From Flavobacterium psychrotolerans (GTDB lineage: Bacteria; Bacteroidota; Bacteroidia; Flavobacteriales; Flavobacteriaceae): a stretch of DNA of 64,000 bases. The first letter of the stretch is position 1. Each line of letters begins with the position of its first letter. The stretch spans positions 85,130-149,129 of the forward strand of contig NZ_QCZI01000008.1 of NCBI RefSeq assembly GCF_003097635.1, in the 5' to 3' direction. The translations under genes were made by a program, and so were the position numbers. The notes under the pieces are model-generated. The model did no database searches. It saw only the letters and a program-made list of their open reading frames with translations, and was not told the origin of the DNA. Below, one piece after another: positions 1 through 8,036 of this stretch.

Positions 1-2
1 CT

Positions 3-1427
3 TCGTTGTATAGTAAAGACTTGGCTCCTATTCCAGAGCATCGAAGAACTTGGGGTACCTGGAATTATGCAGCCTTATGGATTAGCATGAGCCTTTGTAT
101 CCCTACTTATATGTTATCAAGTTCTTTGATTCAAGGTGGGATGAATTGGTGGCAAGCCATTTTAACTATTTTCTTGGGAAATACCATTGTTTTAATTCCG
201 ATGCTGTTAAACGGTCATGCGGGAGCCAAATACGGGATTCCTTTTCCAGTATTTGCTAGAGCCAGTTTTGGGACCAAAGGAGCTAACATTCCTGCTTTGT
301 TGCGAGCCATTGTTGCTTGCGGCTGGTTTGGGATTCAAACGTGGATAGGCGGTTTCGCAATTTTTCAGATGGCGCGGTTATGGATGCCGTCTTTGGAAAC
401 GTTACCCCAAGTTTTCCCCGATACTTGGGGGTTACAAACCGGTCCCGCGATTTGTTTTGTGGTGTTTTGGCTCGTTAATATGTATGTGGTGTTTTTGGGC
501 GTGGACAGTATTAGGAAATTATTGGTTTTTAAAGCCTTCTTTTTGCCGGTGGCGGCCTTGGCGTTGTTGTTTTGGGCCATTAATGCCGCTCACGGTTTAG
601 GACCCATTTTACAAACACCATCCAAATTCACGAACACGACGGATTTCTTTCATTTCTTCTTCCCTGCCTTAACGGGCATGGTGGGGTTTTGGGCGACACT
701 TTCCTTAAATATTCCCGATTTTACCCGATATGCCAAATCCCAAAACGCACAGATAAAAGGACAAATTTATGGATTGCCAACTTCGATGACCCTATTTGCC
801 TTTGTGGGTGTCGTGGTTACATCGGCAACGACCATTGTTTTTGGGACAACCATTTGGGATCCGGTTATTTTAGCCAGTAAATTTGAAAGTAAACTCTTGG
901 TGAGCATTGCCATGATTGCAGTGGCCCTTTCAACCTTGGCCACGAATATCGCTGCTAATATTGTGAGTCCAGCCAATGATTTTGCGCACTTTGCCCCATC
1001 AAAAATCGATTTTAGAAAAGGAGGATACATCACGGGGATAATTGGAATTTTAATTTTTCCTTGGAAACTAATTGCCGACCCAACGGGGTATATTTTTACT
1101 TGGTTGGTAGGCTATTCCAGTCTGTTGGGTCCTGTTGGAGGCATCATGATTGTGGATTATTATTTCATCCGAAAACAATTATTGATTTTGGATGATTTGT
1201 ATGACAATACTGGGATTTACAGTTTTTCAAATGGATTTAACAGAAATGCAATCCTCGCTTTACTGATTGGGATTGTGCCGAATATACCTGGTTTCCTGAC
1301 CACAATTCAAGTGGTGCCAATGGATGCTTTCCCAGAATGGATTTCGGGATTATACCATTATGCCTGGTTTGTGGGATTCGGAATTAGCGGAATTGTGTAT
1401 TGGGGATTAATGAAAAATAAAAAATAA
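3..1427 (+). CDS. NCS1-family nucleobase/hydantoin:cation symporter (5' end cut by window)
   Basis: Inner-membrane permease of the nucleobase:cation symporter-1 family, probably importing uracil, thymine or a related compound for the catabolic genes behind it. The reading frame is open to the window edge; a TTG at 6 could be read as a start, but family members carry a few more residues before the YSKDLAPIPEHRRTW stretch, so the true start probably lies upstream of base 1. The GTWNYAALWISM segment followed by about twelve hydrophobic helices is typical of the family. Only 4 bases separate its stop from dihydropyrimidinase, implying one transcript. Substrate is inferred from context; allantoin or hydantoin remain possible. 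Confidence 0.88.
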   Translation, partial: SLYSKDLAPIPEHRRTWGTWNYAALWISMSLCIPTYMLSSSLIQGGMNWWQAILTIFLGNTIVLIPMLLNGHAGAKYGIPFPVFARASFGTKGANIPALLRAIVACGWFGIQTWIGGFAIFQMARLWMPSLETLPQVFPDTWGLQTGPAICFVVFWLVNMYVVFLGVDSIRKLLVFKAFFLPVAALALLFWAINAAHGLGPILQTPSKFTNTTDFFHFFFPALTGMVGFWATLSLNIPDFTRYAKSQNAQIKGQIYGLPTSMTLFAFVGVVVTSATTIVFGTTIWDPVILASKFESKLLVSIAMIAVALSTLATNIAANIVSPANDFAHFAPSKIDFRKGGYITGIIGILIFPWKLIADPTGYIFTWLVGYSSLLGPVGGIMIVDYYFIRKQLLILDDLYDNTGIYSFSNGFNRNAILALLIGIVPNIPGFLTTIQVVPMDAFPEWISGLYHYAWFVGFGISGIVYWGLMKNKK

Positions 1428-1431
1428 TAAC

Positions 1432-2814
1432 ATGAGTATTTTAATAAAAAACGGAAGAATAATTACTGCCACGGACGATTATGTGGCTGATATTTTTATA
1501 GAAGGCGAAACCATCAGCGCGATTGGGAAAAATTTAAAGGTTAATGCCGATACAGAAATTGATGCCACAGGAAAACTGGTGATGCCAGGCGGAATTGATC
1601 CGCATGTGCATTTGGACATGCCATTTATGGGTACCTCCAGCAGTGATAATTATGAAACCGGAACCCGTGCGGCTCTCTTTGGAGGAACCACCATGGTGAT
1701 TGATTTTATATTGCAAAAACAGGGTAAAAGTTTGCAATCGGCCTTAGAGGAATGGAAAGGAAGAAGCGACAACAATGCCGTGGGCGATTACAGTTTTCAC
1801 ATGGCAGTGACCGATTTTAATAATGACACCAAGAAAGAAATCCAACATTTTATAGAAGAGGAAGGTATCACCTCGTTCAAAACGTTCATGGCCTACAAAG
1901 GCGCTTTGATGATTGATGACAGCCAGATGATTGGCCTGATGCAGGAAGTAAAGAAACACGGCGGTTTGATTAATGTGCATGCGACCAATGGGGACATGAT
2001 TGATTTTTTGATTGCCAAGCACAGAGCCGAAGGGAAACTTTCTCCACTATATCATTATTTATCCCAACCCGAAGTAACCGAATCTGAAGCAAGCGGACGA
2101 TTTACCGATATGGCCAACTATACCGGCTGTCCGGGCTACATTGTGCATTTAACTTGTGAAGGGGCATTGAATGCAGTAAGAGACGCTACTAAAAGAAATC
2201 AAAACGTGTTTGTGGAAACTTGTATTCAATATTTGATTTTGGATGCTTCTTTATATGAACAAAATTTTGAAGGGGCGAAATGGGTCATGAGTCCGCCATT
2301 GCGGGAAAAGAAAGACCAAGAAACCCTATGGGCGGGTTTGAATCAAGGATTGGTGAATGTGGTAGCAACCGACCATTGCCCATTCATGTGGGAACAAAAA
2401 CTGATAGGTGTAGACGATTTTTCTAAAATTCCGAATGGCCATCCCGCAGTAGAAAACCGTATGGAATTGCTTTTCAGTGAAGGCGTGAATAAGGGAAAAA
2501 TTTCCTTGAATAAATATGTTGAAGTGGCCTGTACGAATGCTGCCAAAATATTCGGGATGTTCCCTAAAAAAGGAACGATTGCTGTAGGTAGCGATGCTGA
2601 TATTATTTTATTTGATGCCAATGAAAAACACACGCTGTCTGCCAAAACGCATCACATGAATGTGGATTACAGCGGCTATGAAGGTTGGGAATTAACCGGA
2701 AAAGTAAAAACCGTTTTACTTAGAGGTCAAGTGGTTATTGATAACAATGAATGCAAAGTGGCTAAAGGATATGGCCGTTTTATCAAGAGAAATAAAGTAG
2801 AGGGAAAAATATAA
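1432..2814 (+). CDS. hydA: dihydropyrimidinase / D-hydantoinase
   Basis: Cytoplasmic cyclic amidohydrolase that opens dihydrouracil or dihydrothymine to the N-carbamoyl-beta-amino acid, the second step of reductive pyrimidine degradation. At 460 residues it has full family length. The binuclear metal site is complete: H58 and H60 in DPHVHLDMP, the lysine expected to be carbamylated at K150 in SFKTFMAYKG, H183 in NVHATN, H239 in YIVHLTCEGA and D314 in VATDHCPF. The ATG lies 4 bases after the permease stop, and the ureidopropionase gene follows after 24 bases. Hydantoin hydrolysis is the usual side activity of such enzymes; neighbouring preT/preA make pyrimidines the likely natural substrate. 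Confidence 0.95.
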   Translation: MSILIKNGRIITATDDYVADIFIEGETISAIGKNLKVNADTEIDATGKLVMPGGIDPHVHLDMPFMGTSSSDNYETGTRAALFGGTTMVIDFILQKQGKSLQSALEEWKGRSDNNAVGDYSFHMAVTDFNNDTKKEIQHFIEEEGITSFKTFMAYKGALMIDDSQMIGLMQEVKKHGGLINVHATNGDMIDFLIAKHRAEGKLSPLYHYLSQPEVTESEASGRFTDMANYTGCPGYIVHLTCEGALNAVRDATKRNQNVFVETCIQYLILDASLYEQNFEGAKWVMSPPLREKKDQETLWAGLNQGLVNVVATDHCPFMWEQKLIGVDDFSKIPNGHPAVENRMELLFSEGVNKGKISLNKYVEVACTNAAKIFGMFPKKGTIAVGSDADIILFDANEKHTLSAKTHHMNVDYSGYEGWELTGKVKTVLLRGQVVIDNNECKVAKGYGRFIKRNKVEGKI

Positions 2815-2838
2815 ATCGCAATCCTAAAATAATATACG

Positions 2839-3705
2839 ATGGCACGAATAGTAAAATCAGGACTCATTCAATTGAGTTTGGCGAAAACGGAAGGTGAAGG
2901 GACGATTGCTGAAATCATGGAAGCAATGATGCAGAAACACATTCCGTATATTGAAGAAGCGGGAAGGCAAGGCGTTCAAATCTTGTGTTTTCAGGAAATT
3001 TTTAACACACCCTATTTTTGCCCGGGACAAGACAGCGCTTGGTACGCATCGGCAGAAACGGTTCCAGGCCCTACAACAGAACGCATGCAAGTCTATGCCA
3101 AAAAATACAACATGGTAATTGTTGTTCCGATATATGAAAAAGAACAGGCTGGAGTATATTACAATACAGCCGCCGTTATTGATGCTGACGGAACCTATCT
3201 GGGAAAATACCGCAAAAATCACATTCCGCAAACGGGCGGTTTCTGGGAGAAGTTTTTCTTCAAGCCAGGGAATTTGGGCTACCCTGTTTTCCAAACCAAG
3301 TACGCCAAAGTGGGCGTTTACATCTGCTATGACCGTCATTTTCCTGACGGCGCCCGATGTTTAGGGTTAAACGGAGCGGAGATTGTATTTAATCCATCTG
3401 CCACTACCGTGGGACAATCCCAATATCTTTGGAAATTGGAACAACCAGCGCATGCCGTGGCCAATGGCTATTTTATGGGATGCATCAACCGGGTTGGGGA
3501 AGAGAAACCATGGAACTTGGGCCGTTTTTACGGAACGTCTTATTTCGTGAATCCACTTGGGCAAATCATCGCTTGTGCTTCGGAAGACAAAGACGAATTG
3601 TTGGTAACCGAATTCGATTTGGATTTAATTGATGAGGTTAGAAGCAAATGGCAATTCTATCGCGACCGAAGACCCGAAACCTATGCTGAAATTACAGCAC
3701 CTTAA
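2839..3705 (+). CDS. beta-ureidopropionase / N-carbamoyl-beta-alanine amidohydrolase, nitrilase superfamily
   Basis: Carbon-nitrogen hydrolase expected to split N-carbamoyl-beta-alanine into beta-alanine, CO2 and ammonia, the third step of the pathway. The 288-residue protein is one nitrilase domain with the Glu-Lys-Cys triad visible at E53 (CFQEIF), K126 (KYRKNHIP) and C163 (ICYDRHFPD). The length and the FYGTSYFVNPLG stretch near the C terminus fit the bacterial N-carbamoylputrescine/beta-ureidopropionase group. Context, directly behind dihydropyrimidinase and ahead of preT/preA, favours ureidopropionase over agmatine catabolism. A second, unrelated candidate for the same reaction (M20 type) lies downstream at 6730, so the exact division of labour is not settled by sequence. 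Confidence 0.9.
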   Translation: MARIVKSGLIQLSLAKTEGEGTIAEIMEAMMQKHIPYIEEAGRQGVQILCFQEIFNTPYFCPGQDSAWYASAETVPGPTTERMQVYAKKYNMVIVVPIYEKEQAGVYYNTAAVIDADGTYLGKYRKNHIPQTGGFWEKFFFKPGNLGYPVFQTKYAKVGVYICYDRHFPDGARCLGLNGAEIVFNPSATTVGQSQYLWKLEQPAHAVANGYFMGCINRVGEEKPWNLGRFYGTSYFVNPLGQIIACASEDKDELLVTEFDLDLIDEVRSKWQFYRDRRPETYAEITAP

Positions 3706-3753
3706 TACAAACACATAAAAAGATACCACCAAAAAAATTTAAACTAGAAGAAT

Positions 3754-5097
3754 ATGAGTATAAAAAACAATCACTTAACCGCTCCAGAATACGAGCTGAA
3801 TTTTTCGGATATTCATCCGCCATTTGAAACACAAGATGCTGCATTGATAGAAGCCAACCGTTGTTTATTTTGTTACGATCCTCCGTGCATGAAATCGTGT
3901 CCAACGTCTATTAACGTTCCGAAATTTATCAAACAAATCGCCACAGACAACCTGAAAGGTTCGGCACATACTATTTTTTCATCCAACATCATGGGTGCGG
4001 GCTGTAGTAAAGTGTGTCCGGTTGAAAAATTATGTGAAGGAGCCTGTGTGTATAATTTCATGCACGAAACGCCAATTCATATTGCCAAATTACAACGCTA
4101 TGCTACCGAAAAAGCAATGGATAATAAATGGCAGTTGTTTGAACGCAAACCATCTACGGGGAAACGCGTGGCTATTGTTGGTGCGGGACCTGCTGGATTA
4201 AGTTGTGCGCACACCTTGAGCAGAGAAGGAGTGGATGTCACTATTTATGAAAAAGAAAGTAAAGGGGGCGGATTGATGACTTACGGAATAGCCGCTTACA
4301 AAGTAACGCCAGAATTTTGTGAAGATGAGGTAAACTATATTACTTCAATTGGAGGCATTGACATCAAATACAACCAAGAGTTAGGAAAAAACATTACGGT
4401 GGAAGAATTGCAACGCAACTATGATGCGGTATATATGGCTTTTGGAGTAGGTTTAGCCAGACAACTTGAAATTCCAGGAGAACATTTGGACGGGGTTATT
4501 GATGCGATTAATTTTATTTATGAATTAAGAACCAACGATTATTCGTCGATTGCCGTGGGAGATAAAGTGGCCGTTATCGGAATGGGTATGACAGCTATTG
4601 ATGCCGCTACACAAGCCAAAAGATTGGGAGCAAAGGACGTTACTTTACTTTACAGAAGAACACAAGAAGAAATGCCGTGTACCGAGCATGAGTTGAACAT
4701 CGCCAAACTGGATGGATGCAACATCATTTGGTTAGCTTCTCCGAAAGAAGTGCTTGGCGTGGGCGGAAAAGTAACCCAATTGGTTTGCAACACGATGAAA
4801 TTGGGCGAGCCTGATGCCAGTGGCAGAAGAAGTCCAGTTGCAACCGGGGAAACCATTACGCTGGACGTAGACATGATCATCAAAGCGGCAGGACAAATGC
4901 CTTTTGAAACATTGGTCAACAGCAATAAAATAGAAAACAGCAAAGGAAAAATCGACGTGAAAGACAAATCTCTTACCAATTTAGAAGGCATTTTTGCCGG
5001 AGGCGATTGCGTGAATGGCGGAAGAGAAGTAGTCGATGCAGTACAAGCTGGAAAAGACGGTGCAAAATCAATCATGGATTTTCTTTCTATTAATTAA
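3754..5097 (+). CDS. preT: NAD-dependent dihydropyrimidine dehydrogenase subunit PreT
   Basis: Electron-input subunit of the bacterial dihydropyrimidine dehydrogenase, which interconverts uracil/thymine and their dihydro forms with NAD(H). The 447-residue protein resembles the small subunit of glutamate synthase. The N-terminal 110 residues carry cysteine clusters for Fe-S centres (CLFCYDPPCMKSCP and CSKVCPVEKLCEGAC), followed by an FAD site (VGAGPAGLSCA, about residue 140), a second nucleotide site (AVIGMGMTAIDAA, about 270) and the closing FAGGDCVNGG flavin motif. preA follows 27 bases downstream, and the two products form the complex. Start is the ATG after an AGAAG-like stretch at 3748. 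Confidence 0.93.
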   Translation: MSIKNNHLTAPEYELNFSDIHPPFETQDAALIEANRCLFCYDPPCMKSCPTSINVPKFIKQIATDNLKGSAHTIFSSNIMGAGCSKVCPVEKLCEGACVYNFMHETPIHIAKLQRYATEKAMDNKWQLFERKPSTGKRVAIVGAGPAGLSCAHTLSREGVDVTIYEKESKGGGLMTYGIAAYKVTPEFCEDEVNYITSIGGIDIKYNQELGKNITVEELQRNYDAVYMAFGVGLARQLEIPGEHLDGVIDAINFIYELRTNDYSSIAVGDKVAVIGMGMTAIDAATQAKRLGAKDVTLLYRRTQEEMPCTEHELNIAKLDGCNIIWLASPKEVLGVGGKVTQLVCNTMKLGEPDASGRRSPVATGETITLDVDMIIKAAGQMPFETLVNSNKIENSKGKIDVKDKSLTNLEGIFAGGDCVNGGREVVDAVQAGKDGAKSIMDFLSIN

Positions 5098-5124
5098 ATA
5101 ATTCAACATTAAAAAAATAAAAAC

Positions 5125-6393
5125 ATGGCAGATATATCCACCGATTTTTTAGGAATAAAATCACCAAATCCCTTTTGGCTGGCCAGTGCGCCACCTACAG
5201 ATAAACTAATTAATGTCGTTCGTGCCTTTGAAGCAGGTTGGGGCGGGGTAGTATGGAAAACCTTAGGGTCTCAAGTAAAAAATGTTTCTTCTCGTTACTC
5301 TTCTGTAAATTATGGAGGAAAACGCATGATGGGATTCAATAATATTGAATTAATCAGCGACCGACCTTTAGAAATTAACCTGAAAGAAATTTTAGAAGTT
5401 GTAAAAATGTTTCCCGATCGTGCGATGATTGTTTCGCTAATGGCGGATAACGATCGTAAATCTTGGCATGAACTCATTATGAAATGTGAAGACGCCGGGG
5501 CGATGGGATTTGAATTGAATTTTGGTTGCCCGCATGGAATGACTGAACGAGGAATGGGAGCTGCCGTAGGCCAAGATCCTGCCATTGCTAAAATGGTGGT
5601 GGAATGGGTTATGGAAAAAGCGACGATCCCCGTGATCACAAAATTAACTCCTAACGTACACTCCGTTGTACCAACAGCACGTGGCGCAGTAGAAGGCGGA
5701 ACTAATGCCTTGAGTTTAATCAACACGATTCAAAGTGTAACGGGTATCGATTTGGATACTTTAGTGCCCAATCCGTACGTGGCCGGGAAAAGTGTTTTTG
5801 GAGGCTATTGCGGTCCAGCCGTGAAACCAATCGCTTTAAAAATGTTGACTACAGTATCTCAAGATCCCGTAGCATCAAGAGTGCCTATTTCCGGAATTGG
5901 CGGGGTTAGTACGTGGAAAGACGCAGCGGAGTTTATGCTTTTGGGAGCTACTTCGGTACAAGTTTGCACTGCGGCCATGACGCACGGTTTCCGAATAGTG
6001 GAAGATTTGTGTGAAGGATTGAGCAATTGGATGGATGAAAAAGGATACGAAAAAACAACAGATTTCATCGGAAAATCAGTAGAAAAAATCACCCATTGGG
6101 AAGATTTGGACATCAACTATCACCATATTGCTAAAATAGACCAAGACAAATGCGTTCACTGTGGCTTGTGTTACATTGCTTGTGAAGACACCTCTCACCA
6201 ATCCATCAATATTGAGAAAGGGAATCCTCATAACAATTATACCGTTAAAGAAGAAGAATGCGTGGGTTGTAATTTATGTAAATTGGTTTGCCCAGTAGAA
6301 GACTGCATCACCATGGAAGAACATCGTGTGGCTCCAGAGTACATTAACTGGAAAGACTGGCAAGCACAAGGATTGCCGTTGAACGATCATTAA
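5125..6393 (+). CDS. preA: NAD-dependent dihydropyrimidine dehydrogenase subunit PreA
   Basis: Catalytic FMN subunit that reduces or oxidises the pyrimidine ring. Residues 1 to about 310 form a dihydroorotate-dehydrogenase-like barrel (FWLASAPPTDK near the start, NFGCPHGM with the substrate-binding segment, SGIGGVSTWKDAAEF and GATSVQVCTA for phosphate binding). The last 85 residues carry two [4Fe-4S] ferredoxin motifs, CVHCGLCYIAC and CVGCNLCKLVCPVEDC. This matches the 410-425-residue length of PreA. It is the last gene of the tightly spaced run before a 336-base gap holding a tandem array, so the first transcription unit may end here. Confidence 0.94.
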   Translation: MADISTDFLGIKSPNPFWLASAPPTDKLINVVRAFEAGWGGVVWKTLGSQVKNVSSRYSSVNYGGKRMMGFNNIELISDRPLEINLKEILEVVKMFPDRAMIVSLMADNDRKSWHELIMKCEDAGAMGFELNFGCPHGMTERGMGAAVGQDPAIAKMVVEWVMEKATIPVITKLTPNVHSVVPTARGAVEGGTNALSLINTIQSVTGIDLDTLVPNPYVAGKSVFGGYCGPAVKPIALKMLTTVSQDPVASRVPISGIGGVSTWKDAAEFMLLGATSVQVCTAAMTHGFRIVEDLCEGLSNWMDEKGYEKTTDFIGKSVEKITHWEDLDINYHHIAKIDQDKCVHCGLCYIACEDTSHQSINIEKGNPHNNYTVKEEECVGCNLCKLVCPVEDCITMEEHRVAPEYINWKDWQAQGLPLNDH

Positions 6394-6442
6394 AAACAGC
6401 TTTTTTTATATATAAATGCAGCTAAAGCCTTTGAAGGATAGG

Positions 6443-6640
6443 CATAACCTACATAAAGTATAGGTGTTACTTATATAAAGTATAGGCTTAACCTACATAA
6501 AGTGTAGGTATAACTTATATAAAGTATAGGCATAACCTACATAAAGTGTAGGTGTAACTTATATGAAGTATAGGTGTAACTTGCATAAAGTATAGGTATA
6601 ACCTACAAATTATGTAGGTTATACCTATACAAAGTTTAAG
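6443..6640. repeat. tandem array of nine 22-bp units
   Basis: Nine units of exactly 22 bp follow one another without a break (6443, 6465, 6487, 6509, 6531, 6553, 6575, 6597, 6619). The core ATAACCTACATAAAGT alternates with ATAACTTATATAAAGT in the earlier units, hinting at a 44-bp higher-order period. Each unit is made of two 11-bp halves that are roughly inverted to each other (CCTACA-TAAAG-TGTAGG in units 3 and 5), so single units can fold into small hairpins. Units 8 and 9 diverge and build a long perfect hairpin. The period is not a multiple of three and stop codons occur in the frames I read, so the array is non-coding. Function unknown. Confidence 0.93.
6590..6630. other. perfect 18-bp-stem hairpin at the end of the 22-bp array
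   Basis: The left arm 6590-6607 and right arm 6613-6630 are exact reverse complements around a 5-base AATTA loop. It is formed by units 7-9 of the array. No T-run follows on the plus strand, so a classical intrinsic terminator for preA is not evident. It could act as an RNA stabiliser or processing site, or as a dyad operator. Confidence 0.85.
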
Positions 6641-6729
6641 AGTAGTCTCATGGCAGCTAGAAAAGCCTAGAAATACAAGTTAATAGTCGAACTCCCACTG
6701 ATAGGGTTCTGATCATAATAAATTTTAAA

Positions 6730-7965
6730 ATGAAAATAAATTCTTTACGATTACAACAACATTTTGAAGCCATGAGCCTTATTGGAAAAATAGGGGAAAC
6801 GGGTACCTGTCGTCCTGCGCACACGACTTTAGAAAAACAAGGATTTGAAATTGCCGCCTCCTGGATGAAGGAAGCAGGAATGACCACGCACATTGATAAT
6901 TTCGGGAATTTGATTGGCCGATTAGAAGGCACAAACCCAGAATTGCCTATACTAATGATGGGGTCCCATTTGGATTCTCAACCCTACGGGGGGCGTTTTG
7001 ATGGCGTTGCCGGAGTCTTGTGCGCTATTGAAGTGGCAACCACCCTATCGGAAAATGGGATAAAACCAGAAAGAGGCATCGAAGTCATTTCGTTTGCCGA
7101 CGAAGAAGGCTGGCGTTTCAACAAGGGATTGTTCGGATCCCGCGGTATATTAGGAAAATTAGAAGAGGGTGAACTCGAAAGAGCCGATAAAGATGGCATT
7201 ACCAGAGCACAAGCATTGACTGATTTTGGTTGCGATGTAACCCAATTCAAAGTATCAGAATACAAACCGGGTAGCATTTTTTGCTTTCTGGAATTGCATA
7301 TTGAGCAGGGTCCTGTGCTGGATATGGCACACAAACCCATCGGAGTGGTATCTGGAATTTCAGGCCCATTGTGGTGGACAATAAAACTGAAGGGAATGGC
7401 GGGACATACTGGTTCTGTACCGATGCCTATTCGGAAAGATGCCTTGGTAGGTGCTGCTGAAATTATTGTTGCAGTAAACGAAATTGCTACTCAAATTCCT
7501 GGCGCTCCAACTGTGGGAACAGTGGGAACAATAAATGTTTTCCCCGCATCCCGAAATATTATTCCGGAAGAAGTCACCTTTACAATCGATTTAAGGGATA
7601 TTGATTTGGAGCGACGCAACCGTTATGAAAAGCAATTGAGAGATCGAATTTTAGCCATTACAGAAAAACACCAATTGGCTTATGAAATTTCGGAAGATAC
7701 CAAAAGCGACCCGCGTTACTGTGCCGATTGGATGAAGAAAATTATTCATAATGAATGTGAATCACTGCATCTGGATGCACCTGAATTGATGAGTGGCCCC
7801 TTCCACGATGCTTTGGCTCTATCTTACGCCTGCGATTACGCAATGATATTTGTTCGTTGCAAAGACGGCATCAGCCACAACCCATTAGAGTATTCCTCTT
7901 ATGAGGATTTAACCATTGGAGCCAATGTGATGTTAGGCACTGTTTTAGAGATTTTAAAGCGGTAA
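6730..7965 (+). CDS. M20-family Zn-dependent N-carbamoyl-amino-acid hydrolase (hydantoinase/carbamoylase type)
   Basis: Amidase of the hydantoinase/carbamoylase branch of peptidase family M20, acting on N-carbamoyl amino acids, N-carbamoyl-beta-alanine or allantoate. The 411 residues show metal ligands H80 (MGSHLDSQPYGG), D91 (GRFDGVAG), the E125/E126 pair (SFADEEGWRF), H190 (LHIEQGPVLD) and a late histidine in DGISHNPLEYS. A lid/dimerisation domain lies in the middle. It sits 336 bases after preA, beyond the 22-bp array, and ends at a strong hairpin. Context makes it a second ureidopropionase or a carbamoylase for a hydantoin-type side substrate; allantoate amidohydrolase is also possible but no other purine-catabolic genes are seen. 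Confidence 0.88.
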   Translation: MKINSLRLQQHFEAMSLIGKIGETGTCRPAHTTLEKQGFEIAASWMKEAGMTTHIDNFGNLIGRLEGTNPELPILMMGSHLDSQPYGGRFDGVAGVLCAIEVATTLSENGIKPERGIEVISFADEEGWRFNKGLFGSRGILGKLEEGELERADKDGITRAQALTDFGCDVTQFKVSEYKPGSIFCFLELHIEQGPVLDMAHKPIGVVSGISGPLWWTIKLKGMAGHTGSVPMPIRKDALVGAAEIIVAVNEIATQIPGAPTVGTVGTINVFPASRNIIPEEVTFTIDLRDIDLERRNRYEKQLRDRILAITEKHQLAYEISEDTKSDPRYCADWMKKIIHNECESLHLDAPELMSGPFHDALALSYACDYAMIFVRCKDGISHNPLEYSSYEDLTIGANVMLGTVLEILKR

Positions 7966-7984
7966 TTATTGCAGTCACATATAG

Positions 7985-8017
7985 AAAAGAGCTCCCAATT
8001 TTTGGGAGCTCTTTTTT
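7985..8017 (+). terminator. bidirectional intrinsic terminator between convergent genes
   Basis: A 14-bp perfect stem (7985-7998 with 8002-8015, core AGAGCTCCC) with a 3-base loop is followed by a T-run on the plus strand and preceded by an A-run. It can therefore end the pyrimidine cluster and, on the other strand, the large gene that stops at 8037. Confidence 0.9.
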
Positions 8018-8036
8018 GTAATGGCCGTTTTGAATT

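Noticed and set aside
6443..6640. CRISPR array
   Set aside because: The 22-bp units are contiguous with no unique spacers between them, and no cas gene is near.
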